64,000 nt of DNA from HGM11501 sp045123995 (lineage in GTDB: Bacteria > Bacillota > Clostridia > CAKSNL01 > HGM11501), in contig JBGVKY010000021.1 in the NCBI GenBank assembly GCA_045123995.1, positions 1 to 64,000 of the forward strand. Direction: 5' to 3'. The stretch's first letter is position 1. Each line of letters starts with the position of its first letter. The position numbers and the translations under genes were made by a program. The notes under the pieces are model-generated. The model was not told the DNA's origin and did not search any database. It saw only the letters and a list, made by a program, of their open reading frames with translations. Shown here piece after piece: positions 1 through 7,228 of the stretch.

Positions 1-195
1 GCACCTATATATACACGAAGCGGAAAGTATGGCGGAGTATTTCTTTTGAAAGGATACAAAAGCGATTTGAAACTACATCTGTCAACTGATGAGAAGGAGT
101 TGTTAGAGCAACTTGTAAAAACATCAAACGCTGCAGATGCAAGACTATTGCAAAATATTCTACATAAGTATGCCATGCCATCAACCGAAGTATAA
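1..195 (+). CDS. C-terminal end of an unidentified mobile-element protein (partial)
   Basis: Frame 1 is open from the first base to a TAA at 193-195, giving the last 64 residues of a protein whose start lies outside the window. The tail is mixed hydrophilic and helical (LSTDEKELLEQLVKTS, then ARLLQNILHKY) with no catalytic motif that I recognise. It lies on the same strand as the excisionase and integrase, so it is probably another gene of the same integrative element. The family is unknown to me. The reading is supported by normal codon use and by the absence of stops, but 64 codons is short evidence. Confidence 0.45.
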   Translation, partial: APIYTRSGKYGGVFLLKGYKSDLKLHLSTDEKELLEQLVKTSNAADARLLQNILHKYAMPSTEV

Positions 196-691
196 TTCCT
201 TTCACTCGTACCTTGAAAAAGAAAGCGTTCAAGATAACGGTTCGCAGTATAGTAACAAACGGATACATTCCGATATATCGTAGCCGGACAATGAGTACGC
301 CAAGACGATAAGTGTTGAGCTTTACTTTAACCTTCTTTCTATAAAGTGAGCTTATCCGAGCGATAAATACTTGCATTGTAAAAGAGAATTGCTATCTTGT
401 GGCGAAGATGGTATGTCGGGATAATGATACTTCTACATAGTCACAGTCCGAGCGTGGAATGCGTCGCAGGCAATGAGTGTAGTCCGGGCGGAGCCGGGAA
501 GGTGAAATTCCTATGGAGCAGTTACGCAAGCTGCCATCCGTATTGTTTTTTAGTTTTGATAGCATAATTAAGGGGACTGATGTATCCCTCCTCAGAGTAG
601 TATGCACCGATTATATTACGACTCATATAGATTGTCAGTCCCTTTACTTATGCTATTAAGGCATAGATTTTATATTTGGAGGTGTACTGAT
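196..691. other. Non-coding, structured stretch inside the integrative element
   Basis: About 500 bases without a convincing gene. Two minus-strand frames (ending near 5 and 392) lack ribosome sites and have unlikely compositions. The part from about 440 to 535 is richer in G+C than its surroundings and holds short self-complementary words (for example GCAG...CTGC near 518-534), followed by a long inverted repeat at 554-661. It may be a regulatory RNA or the decayed remains of an element gene. No known RNA family was recognised. Confidence 0.4.
554..661. repeat. Long imperfect inverted repeat upstream of xis
   Basis: Bases 561-580 are complementary to 635-654 with two mismatched or wobble positions. 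Pairing can be extended outward by several more bases on each side. The loop is about 54 bases. The right arm ends about 38 bases before the excisionase start codon, so the structure lies in its probable 5' leader. Whether it works as RNA, as DNA or is a remnant of a past insertion cannot be told from sequence. Confidence 0.55.
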
Positions 692-910
692 ATGACTGCA
701 GAAAAAAGAAAACGAAGCGATTATGCTAAAATGTTGAAAAAATATCCTGATGTACTCAAGATTGAACAAATGTGCGAAGCATTGGGCGGTATGAGTACAA
801 AGACCGGATATAAAATGCTAAGAGAAGGTAGAATCGGAAGTGTCAAGGTTGGACGAGAATATCGCATAACCAAAGTAGATATTATTGACTATTTAATGAA
901 AGCTAACTGA
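692..910 (+). CDS. xis: Excisionase (Xis), MerR-like helix-turn-helix
   Basis: A 72-residue basic protein of the size and position of Tn916-type excisionases. After a lysine/arginine-rich start (TAEKRKRSDY) come the helix-turn-helix features of this family: 'LKIEQMCEALGGMS' and 'GYKMLREGRIGSVKVG', then a C-terminal 'YRITKVDIIDYL'. The frame is open further upstream (from 602), but I chose the ATG at 692 because GGAGG at 679-683 is well spaced from it and the extra N-terminus lies over the inverted repeat. Known Xis proteins bind near the attachment site and steer the integrase towards excision. The integrase gene follows after 105 bases. Confidence 0.85.
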   Translation: MTAEKRKRSDYAKMLKKYPDVLKIEQMCEALGGMSTKTGYKMLREGRIGSVKVGREYRITKVDIIDYLMKAN

Positions 911-923
911 TTTTTTTGACGAA

Positions 924-966
924 AACACCTGTTATTGATAAAATATTATTGTCAATAGTAGGTGTT
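924..966 (+). promoter_or_regulatory. Stem-loop between xis and int
   Basis: Bases 924-938 pair with 952-966 over 15 positions, two of them G-T wobbles, around a 13-base AT-rich loop. It follows the xis stop and a T-run. It could be a partial terminator or an attenuator limiting read-through from xis into int. The T-run lies before the stem, not after it, so a simple terminator on the + strand is not certain. Confidence 0.45.
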
Positions 967-1015
967 AAATTATTTCTCAAAGAAGGAGGTAAGAAGTTAA
1001 TAAGGAGGTAACACT

Positions 1016-2356
1016 ATGATTAAGCACACAAAAGTCAATCTTGATATTGATGTTAAAGTATATTTAAGAGAGAAAAAGGGATATTACTATGCCGTTCTGA
1101 TTTATAAGAATGTAGCAGGAGTCAGGAGAGAAAAATGGATTCCGACAAAACTTACTGTTCGTGGTAATAAGATGAAGGCAAAAGGCATTTCAGAACAGTT
1201 TTTAATGGACTTTGAGATACCTGATGAAGATTTATACCTACTTGGTGATAAGGTTCAGCAGATGTCTGAAATTCGCACGATAACAACTGTTGTAGAAGAA
1301 ACCGTTGCTCAAGCTGAAATCCCAAAAGAAATACTTTCAAAAATTACATTGGAGGACTTGTCTAAGGAACAGGTTGCAAATCTTCTGTTTGCTGACTATC
1401 TCGAATTATATTTACCATATACACGAAAAGGCAAGAAACAGATTGAAGATACAACTTATTCTTCCTATGTAAATAATGTAAAAAGTCCCGTTGGACCTTA
1501 TTTCCGTGAAATGGGAATAACCCTTAAAGATTTAACGGCAAGAGATATTCAAGATTTCTACGATGTTCAACTTGAACGAGTAACGGCAAACACAGTAATT
1601 CACTATCATGCAATCATACGCTTGTCGCTTTGCTATGCAAGAAAAAATGGGTTTATTAAAGAAAATCCCATTGAAGAAGTGGATAAGCCTGAAAAGAATC
1701 AATTTATTGGAAAATTCTATACTGCTGATGAATTGAGTAAAGTAATAGAGCTGACAAAAGGAACACATCTTGAAGTTCCGGTTCTTATGGGTGGCTTCTA
1801 CGGACTACGCCGAAGTGAGGTTGTAGGACTGAGATGGAGTGCTATTGATTTTGAAAATGATGTTTTTTATATCAATCACACGGTTACAACACCGAGGATT
1901 GATGGCAAATTAAAAATTGTCGCAAAAGACAGAGCTAAAACAAAGTCAAGTTTAAGAGCCTTACCACTTGATGCGGGTATAAAGAAACGCTTGTTAGAAA
2001 TCAAAGCACAACAAGAAGCATATCAAAAAAAGTTCAAGCGTTCATACAGTAAAGAGTGGGCAGGCTATGTAATGGTAGATGAACTTGGAGGACTTATTCT
2101 TCCAAATTATATTACATCAGCTTTCAAGCATTTGTTAAAGAAGAACGAGCTGCGTGTGATACGCTATCACGATCTCCGACATACTTGTGCATCGTTATTG
2201 CTCAACAAAGGTAAAACTAACGGTGTAACATTAAAAGATATTCAGGTATGGCTCGGACATAGCGATTTTTCTACAACGGCAAATACATATTCCCATTTAG
2301 ATGCAAATTCAAAATTCTCGTCACTTAACACTCTTGCAGGAGTTGTAAATTTATGA
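1016..2356 (+). CDS. int: Tyrosine recombinase integrase of an ICE/conjugative transposon
   Basis: A 446-residue tyrosine recombinase. The N-terminal part carries an arm-binding-type domain (residues 1 to about 75). A SAM-like core-binding domain follows at about 120-225 and the catalytic domain at about 230-440. Catalytic residues are visible: Arg in 'GLRRSEVVGL' (near 264), 'HDLRH' (near 384-388), His in 'WLGHSD', and the nucleophile Tyr in 'TANTYSH' (near 424). The ATG at 1016 follows AAGGAGGT. The gene ends 70 bases from the 3' end of a tRNA-Ser gene, the usual place for an integrase of an element inserted at a tRNA. The element therefore lies to the left, and most of it is outside the window. 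Confidence 0.95.
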   Translation: MIKHTKVNLDIDVKVYLREKKGYYYAVLIYKNVAGVRREKWIPTKLTVRGNKMKAKGISEQFLMDFEIPDEDLYLLGDKVQQMSEIRTITTVVEETVAQAEIPKEILSKITLEDLSKEQVANLLFADYLELYLPYTRKGKKQIEDTTYSSYVNNVKSPVGPYFREMGITLKDLTARDIQDFYDVQLERVTANTVIHYHAIIRLSLCYARKNGFIKENPIEEVDKPEKNQFIGKFYTADELSKVIELTKGTHLEVPVLMGGFYGLRRSEVVGLRWSAIDFENDVFYINHTVTTPRIDGKLKIVAKDRAKTKSSLRALPLDAGIKKRLLEIKAQQEAYQKKFKRSYSKEWAGYVMVDELGGLILPNYITSAFKHLLKKNELRVIRYHDLRHTCASLLLNKGKTNGVTLKDIQVWLGHSDFSTTANTYSHLDANSKFSSLNTLAGVVNL

Positions 2357-2387
2357 GTTCCCAAAGGCTTTTGGTGAGTTCCCAAAG
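2354..2387 (+). repeat. 13-bp direct repeat pair at the integrase end
   Basis: TGAGTTCCCAAAG occurs at 2354-2366 and again at 2375-2387, a period of exactly 21 bp. The first copy includes the integrase stop codon. Short direct repeats next to int are typical arm-type binding sites of Tn916-like integrases. The core GTTCCCAAAG recurs inverted on the other side of the tRNA (2550-2572). Confidence 0.7.
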
Positions 2388-2422
2388 AAAAACGAGGTTC
2401 TTGCACTTGGCAAAAACCTCGT
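2387..2422 (-). terminator. Rho-independent terminator of the tRNA-Ser gene
   Basis: On the minus strand, bases 2422-2415 pair with 2399-2392 (ACGAGGTT / AACCTCGT), followed by a T-run towards 2388. It starts 5 bases after the encoded CCA of the tRNA. It is the natural end of the tRNA transcript and may also stop convergent integrase transcripts. Confidence 0.75.
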
Positions 2423-2426
2423 AAAA

Positions 2427-2515
2427 TGGCGGAGTGGGTGGGATTCGAACCCACGGACGGTTGCCCGTCAACTGATTTCGAGTCAGTCCCGTTATGACCA
2501 CTTCGATACCACTCC
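2427..2515 (-). tRNA. tRNA-Ser (anticodon CGA)
   Basis: Read on the minus strand, the sequence begins GGAGTGG and ends CCACTCCGCCA, so the acceptor stem pairs and CCA is encoded. The T-arm GGTTCGAATCC is canonical. The anticodon stem-loop reads ACTGA-CTCGAAA-TCAGT, giving anticodon CGA (codon UCG). The long variable arm and total of 89 bases fit a serine tRNA. It lies beside the integrase gene, so its 3' end is the likely integration site of the element. Confidence 0.96.
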
Positions 2516-2549
2516 ATATATGTTTAAGAGTTCTCCAAAGGTTGCAAAT

Positions 2550-2572
2550 CTTTGGGAACAACCTTTGGGAAC
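2550..2572 (-). repeat. Inverted copies of the GTTCCCAAAG word beyond the tRNA
   Basis: CTTTGGGAAC occurs at 2550-2559 and 2563-2572, the reverse complement of the core word repeated at 2357-2366 and 2378-2387. A weaker direct-orientation copy lies near 2529-2540. The tRNA is thus bracketed by two direct and two inverted copies. Confidence 0.65.
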
Positions 2573-2778
2573 AGCTAAAAACAACGATATTAAATTTTCA
2601 GAAAAGTCCCGTAAAATCAGGGTTTGTAGCGGTTGGGACTTCCTCTAACTTCACTACATTTCGAGTGATTTCGAATTAAATGGAAAAAATATAGCTTTTT
2701 ATAAGTTTTATTTTGATAAAGGAAGAAAAACCGAATTTGAAACCGCAATGAAAATAAATTTGAAAGAAGTGTGATTTC

Positions 2779-3459
2779 GTGCCTTACATTGAAAAGGAAA
2801 AGGTAGATGAAAAAACAAGATTGAAGCTTGAGGCGATTATTGAAAAATCTTACGCTTCCTATTGGAAACACAAAAGACTTTTTGATATCTTTTTCGCAAC
2901 ACTCATTTTGCTTTTCTTTCTGCCGCTTATGATTATAATTGCAATTGTAATTGTAATTGATGATCCCAGCGCAGGTCCCTTCTATAAGCAGATAAGAGTT
3001 GGCCGCCACGGAAAAGAATTTTATATGTATAAGTTCAGAACAATGAGGGCTGATGCAGATAAGATGCTTGAAGAACTGGCAAAAAGGAACGAGATGGATG
3101 GGCCGGTATTTAAGATAAAGGATGACCCCAGAATTACCAGAGTGGGTAAATTTTTAAGAAAAGTTTCTTTAGATGAGCTTATGCAGTTCTTTAACGTTCT
3201 TAAAGGAGATATGACTTTGGTAGGACCCAGACCTCCGCTTCCGGGGGAGGTTAAGTACTATACAGACTATCAGAAGTTGAGACTTTTGGTTACTCCCGGA
3301 ATCACATGCACCTGGCAGATTCATGAAAACCGAAATGATGTGCCCTTTGAAGAATGGGTTGAAATGGATATAGAATACATACAGACCAGAACTTATCTCA
3401 ATGATCTTAAAATCATGCTTAAAACTCCGATAGTTATGATTACGGCTACCGGAAGGTAA
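2779..3459 (+). CDS. Undecaprenyl-phosphate sugar phosphotransferase (initiating transferase)
   Basis: A 226-residue member of the bacterial sugar transferase family (PF02397, PglC/WbaP catalytic part). It attaches the first sugar-phosphate to undecaprenyl phosphate and so starts a surface glycan repeat unit. One membrane segment lies at residues 34-60. The catalytic part shows 'YKFRTMR', 'DDPRITRVGKFLRK', 'SLDELMQFFNVL' and 'GDMTLVGPRPPLPGE'. Its short length matches the minimal one-domain form without the extra N-terminal helices of WbaP. The start is GTG at 2779, with GAAAG a few bases upstream. It is the first gene of the glycan cluster. The 260 bases between the tRNA and this gene hold no gene and no promoter that I can fix. 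Confidence 0.92.
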   Translation: MPYIEKEKVDEKTRLKLEAIIEKSYASYWKHKRLFDIFFATLILLFFLPLMIIIAIVIVIDDPSAGPFYKQIRVGRHGKEFYMYKFRTMRADADKMLEELAKRNEMDGPVFKIKDDPRITRVGKFLRKVSLDELMQFFNVLKGDMTLVGPRPPLPGEVKYYTDYQKLRLLVTPGITCTWQIHENRNDVPFEEWVEMDIEYIQTRTYLNDLKIMLKTPIVMITATGR

Positions 3460-3465
3460 TATGGA

Positions 3466-4599
3466 GTGAAAAAAATGAAAGTTGCCATGATAGGCCATAA
3501 GGTTGTTCCGTCGAGACGAGGCGGAATAGAAAATGTTCTTACTACACTTTGCCCCATGATGGTGGAAAAGGGAATAGATGTTACCTGCTTTAACCGTTCT
3601 TCGGATAGGGTAGAGAATGAATATGTGGGGACCGTCGAGAATGGAATGTATAAAGGTGTGAAAATAAAAAATGCATGGACACTTGATGTAAAAGGGTTTG
3701 CTGCGATGATAGCTTCCTTTACGGCGGCAATACAAGCCGCTTTTGGTGACTATGATGTTATTCATTTTCATGCAGAGGGCCCCTGTGCGGCACTCTGGAT
3801 TCCAAAGCTTTTCGGGAAAAAATGCGTTGCTACCGTTCACGGTCTTGACTGGCAGAGAGAAAAATGGGGAAAAGGCTTTGCGTCAAAGTACATAAAATTC
3901 GGAGAAAAAGTTCTTGCAAAATATGCCGATGAGGTTATTGTTTTAAGCAAAGCGGCCTATGATTATTTCAAAGAAACCTACGGAAGGGAAACGGTGATTA
4001 TACATAACGGAATAAACCGACCCGAAAGAAAAGATGCAAATCTGATAAAAGAAAAATACGGCCTTTCAAATGATGACTATATAGCCATAGTGTCACGCCT
4101 TACCAAAGAAAAGGGAGTTCACTATCTTATTGATGCATACAAAAGTATCAAGACGGATAAAAAACTCGTAATAGCGGGAGATACAAGTGATACAGACGAT
4201 TATGTGAAAATGCTTAAGGAAAAGGCAGAAGGAAATCCGGACATAATTTTCACGGGCTTTGTATCGGGGGATATGCTTGATGAAATATATTCAAACGCCT
4301 ATGCAATGGTGCTTCCGTCGGACCTTGAAGGAATGTCTTTATGCCTTTTGGAGGCTCTGGCTTATAAAAATGCTCTTTTGTGTTCAGATATACCTGAAAA
4401 TACATTTGTTGCAGAAGATAAGGCTATGTACTTTGAAAAGGGGAATGTCCTTTCCCTTAAAGAAAAACTCAAGTCTATCTTAGAGGATTCCTGTCTTGTG
4501 GAAAATTTGAGAGACGGAGTTGACGAATTTATACTTAATAAATACAGCTGGAATGATGTGGCGGAATCTACCATAAAACTTTATGAAAATAAAAAGTAA
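3466..4599 (+). CDS. Glycosyltransferase family 4 protein
   Basis: A 377-residue GT-B fold, GT4-type retaining transferase. The N-terminal acceptor domain has the usual glycine-rich loop 'VPSRRGGIENV'. The C-terminal donor-binding domain has 'VSRLTKEKGVHYLIDA' and the E-x7-E type segment 'DLEGMSLCLLEAL'. The start is the GTG at 3466, or the ATG three codons later. It follows the initiating transferase after 6 bases, so the two are co-transcribed. It probably adds the second sugar of the repeat unit. The donor sugar cannot be deduced. Confidence 0.88.
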   Translation: MKKMKVAMIGHKVVPSRRGGIENVLTTLCPMMVEKGIDVTCFNRSSDRVENEYVGTVENGMYKGVKIKNAWTLDVKGFAAMIASFTAAIQAAFGDYDVIHFHAEGPCAALWIPKLFGKKCVATVHGLDWQREKWGKGFASKYIKFGEKVLAKYADEVIVLSKAAYDYFKETYGRETVIIHNGINRPERKDANLIKEKYGLSNDDYIAIVSRLTKEKGVHYLIDAYKSIKTDKKLVIAGDTSDTDDYVKMLKEKAEGNPDIIFTGFVSGDMLDEIYSNAYAMVLPSDLEGMSLCLLEALAYKNALLCSDIPENTFVAEDKAMYFEKGNVLSLKEKLKSILEDSCLVENLRDGVDEFILNKYSWNDVAESTIKLYENKK

Positions 4600-4612
4600 A
4601 GGTTTGTTAATT

Positions 4613-5839
4613 ATGGATAATATGAAAATTGAAGCTATGGAAAAAGAGGAGCAGATAAAAGACATTTTTAAGGCTCTGGTTTCTGATGAACTTTATGAAG
4701 AGTGGGGTGACTCTTTTTCGGTTGAAGATACTGATAAAAAAAGGGTCAAAATTACCTACCGCGGAACTTTGGAATTAAAAGAGTTCAAAAAAGCGTGCAG
4801 AGAGCCTTTGTTAAACAGTGTCCGTATGCTCATGGGTGATAAAAAGAAAATTAAGATAAAAGGTAAGAAATTTGGCAGTGACATTACCCCTAAAGCGAAA
4901 AAGAACATAAGGGCGGCAAAATTCTTTGTAATCGGCATGTTCTTTGTATGCTTCGCTGCGGCAATTATCGTTGTTTTGTGTAATTACATAGGAAACAGAA
5001 ATTTCAGAGAGACTTTTTACAACGTGAGCAGTATAAAGGTTGACAATCAGATGAGGGTCATTCAGTTATCAGATATGCACAGCTGTTCCTACGGAAAGGG
5101 AAACGAAAAGCTTATTACCCGTATAAAAGAGCTGGCTCCCGACATAATAATCTGCTCAGGGGATATAGTTGATTCGGCAAAAGATGATGTTGACTATGCG
5201 GTAGATTTGGGAAGAAAGCTTTCGGAAATTGCTCCATCATATTACATATACGGAAATAATGAAAATGAAAGCATTTATGATTTTTCCTTAACTGAAAAAG
5301 AACTTGATGAAAAATTCGGCTTTAACAAGGGAATACGTGACGGAACAAGGCTTTTGGAAATAGAGGATTCCTTTGAAGAAAAAATGGAAAATGCGGGAAT
5401 AAAGGTGCTTAAAAACGAAAAAGACACCATAAAGGTAAAAAACATGGACGTGGATGTCTACGGAGTATTAACATCAAATCCCTCTTGCTTCTGGTCTTAT
5501 TCGGAAAAACCTTTTTTGAACTATATCTATGAAAATCCGGATAACATTAAGATAACTGCAATTCATGAACCTACAATTTTTGAGGTATTCCAGTTTGATT
5601 TCTGGGGCGATTTACTTGTTTGTGGTCACACTCACGGCGGAGTTATCAGAGTTCCCGTGCTTGGACCTTTGTTCACCCATGAGGGCGGATTATTCCCTGA
5701 GCGTGACGGAAATTTTGTATACGGAAGATATGACGTTTCGGGAAAACCCCTTATAGTAAGTGCCGGACTTGAAAATTCAAATATTTTCAGAATAAACAAC
5801 GAGCCGGAACTGGTTATTATCGATATTAACAAATTTTAA
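4613..5839 (+). CDS. Membrane-anchored metallophosphoesterase
   Basis: About 408 residues. A charged cytoplasmic-type N-terminus of about 100 residues leads to one membrane helix (near 104-126), then a calcineurin-like phosphoesterase domain. Metal-site motifs: 'LSDMHS' (D-x-H), 'CSGDIVD' (G-D), 'IYGNNENES' where most relatives have GNH(D/E), an isolated 'HEP', and 'GHTHGG'. The Asn in place of the catalytic His in GNH is unusual and may reduce or alter activity. I prefer the ATG at 4613, behind AAAGG at 4598-4602. The ATG at 4583 would overlap the previous gene and lacks a ribosome site. It lies inside the glycan operon. Its substrate is unknown: a lipid-linked or nucleotide phosphate is possible. 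Confidence 0.82.
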   Translation: MDNMKIEAMEKEEQIKDIFKALVSDELYEEWGDSFSVEDTDKKRVKITYRGTLELKEFKKACREPLLNSVRMLMGDKKKIKIKGKKFGSDITPKAKKNIRAAKFFVIGMFFVCFAAAIIVVLCNYIGNRNFRETFYNVSSIKVDNQMRVIQLSDMHSCSYGKGNEKLITRIKELAPDIIICSGDIVDSAKDDVDYAVDLGRKLSEIAPSYYIYGNNENESIYDFSLTEKELDEKFGFNKGIRDGTRLLEIEDSFEEKMENAGIKVLKNEKDTIKVKNMDVDVYGVLTSNPSCFWSYSEKPFLNYIYENPDNIKITAIHEPTIFEVFQFDFWGDLLVCGHTHGGVIRVPVLGPLFTHEGGLFPERDGNFVYGRYDVSGKPLIVSAGLENSNIFRINNEPELVIIDINKF

Positions 5840-5859
5840 TTTTGTGAGGAAGATGTATA

Positions 5860-7215
5860 ATGTTCACTGAAATACTTGGAAAAGTAATAGTTTTAAGTGT
5901 CGGTGTGCTGTTTTTGATATCAGTAGCGGTAATATATTTCCGCGCAAAAAATGTAAACAGGGCAGAGTTCAAACAGATTTTTAAAACGGCGGAATATTTA
6001 AGTGCATGGGTAATCCTCCTTTGCTTTGTTTTTACACTGGTATTCGGAGTTTTCAATCACCTTAATCTTAAAAAGTCTGTTCATGCAATTATTTCCCTTA
6101 ATTATTCTGAAGCATCCCAGGCTCAGAATTCCAACGGAACAAGGTATAACATGGCAGAAATTATAAATGATGAAGTTGTGGAAAGAGCTATAAGAAAAGG
6201 TGCGCTTAAGGATGTAACCGTAAAACAGCTTAAAAATTGCCTTGTGGTTTACCCTTGTGTCCAGGGTGGAGTTGATGATGAAAGCCAGTATCATATTTCT
6301 ACTGAATTTGCAGTGGAATATCACGCATCAAAATATACAGACCATCTTGATTCTGAAAATGTTATAAAGCTTATTACAGCGGCGTACAAGGAATATTACA
6401 TAGAAAAATATACCGATAATTTTATGCTTGACCCCGAAGAACCTGATTTTACAGATATGGAATATATGGATATAGTAATGTATCTGGATAAAGAAGCACA
6501 GGCAATATTGAACTACTTATACGGAATGGCTGAAAAAAATCCCAGTTATGTTACTGAAAACGGAAGTACATTCAATTCTATTGCCGGCAAAATTTATCAG
6601 TTTAAGGAAACTCAGATAAATCAGAATCTTAAATCCCTTATTCTTCAGAACGGTATTGCCAGGGATAAAAACGTATATATAGACAGACTTTTACATCATA
6701 ATAAAAATGTTGATTTCGACAGAAGAAAAAATGATATATCTTTCAGACTCTGCAATCAGGCAGTTGATATGTACAGCGAGGAAATGACAAGGATTGTTCT
6801 TGTACCTACCTGGGACAGTTCAGGCAAATACTATATGGGACGAACAAAGGTGGGCGTTGACGAGCTTTCTGTTATGGCTACAAACTTCAGCGATTATATG
6901 GCATCGAATGAAAAAGAGATCATGGATAATAATCTTATAATAAATAAAATCTCCGGAGGAAAGCCCGGAGAAGCGATTTTCTCTTCGGCAGATTCTCTGA
7001 TAGCTTCTATATACAAAAGCATCAAGAGCTTTGAGAAGGAAGCAATCGGAGCAGGAAGAGAATATTACAGCCACAGAATGAATCAGTGTATAGCTGTAAG
7101 AATTTACGGAATTTCACTTATGAGCGAGCTTAAAACACTGGTACTTTTCGGAGCTTTCCTTTACATAACTGTTATGCTTTACGTAATATCAAAGAAATTC
7201 CCCAAAAAGGCTTAA
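5860..7215 (+). CDS. Unrecognised membrane protein of the glycan cluster
   Basis: A 451-residue protein that I cannot assign to a family. Two hydrophobic helices lie at about residues 7-27 and 45-67, followed by about 355 mostly polar residues that should be outside the membrane, and a last helix near 424-444 with a basic tail (KKFPKKA). The polar part is helical and rich in Glu, Asn and Tyr. The start has a GAGGAAG ribosome site, and the gene lies 20 bases after the phosphoesterase and 13 before the Wzz-GGDEF gene. The topology resembles a periplasmic-type partner protein in an export machine. Its neighbour suggests a partner of the Wzz-like protein, but that is inference. Confidence 0.8.
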   Translation: MFTEILGKVIVLSVGVLFLISVAVIYFRAKNVNRAEFKQIFKTAEYLSAWVILLCFVFTLVFGVFNHLNLKKSVHAIISLNYSEASQAQNSNGTRYNMAEIINDEVVERAIRKGALKDVTVKQLKNCLVVYPCVQGGVDDESQYHISTEFAVEYHASKYTDHLDSENVIKLITAAYKEYYIEKYTDNFMLDPEEPDFTDMEYMDIVMYLDKEAQAILNYLYGMAEKNPSYVTENGSTFNSIAGKIYQFKETQINQNLKSLILQNGIARDKNVYIDRLLHHNKNVDFDRRKNDISFRLCNQAVDMYSEEMTRIVLVPTWDSSGKYYMGRTKVGVDELSVMATNFSDYMASNEKEIMDNNLIINKISGGKPGEAIFSSADSLIASIYKSIKSFEKEAIGAGREYYSHRMNQCIAVRIYGISLMSELKTLVLFGAFLYITVMLYVISKKFPKKA

Positions 7216-7228
7216 GGGAGGAAAAACA

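Noticed and set aside
2242..2561. Two minus-strand frames of 78 and 91 codons over the tRNA gene
   Set aside because: They are translations through tRNA-Ser and its terminator (with the tell-tale GSNPTHS-type peptide from the T-arm), not proteins.
2516..2778. c-di-GMP riboswitch before the glycan cluster
   Set aside because: I looked for the GEMM-type conserved core and tetraloop receptor in this leader and before the GGDEF and EAL genes and did not see it.
3169..3840. 223-codon minus-strand frame
   Set aside because: It is antisense to the sugar transferase and GT4 genes, crosses their junction, has no ribosome site and a composition (many His, Ser, Phe) typical of shadow frames.
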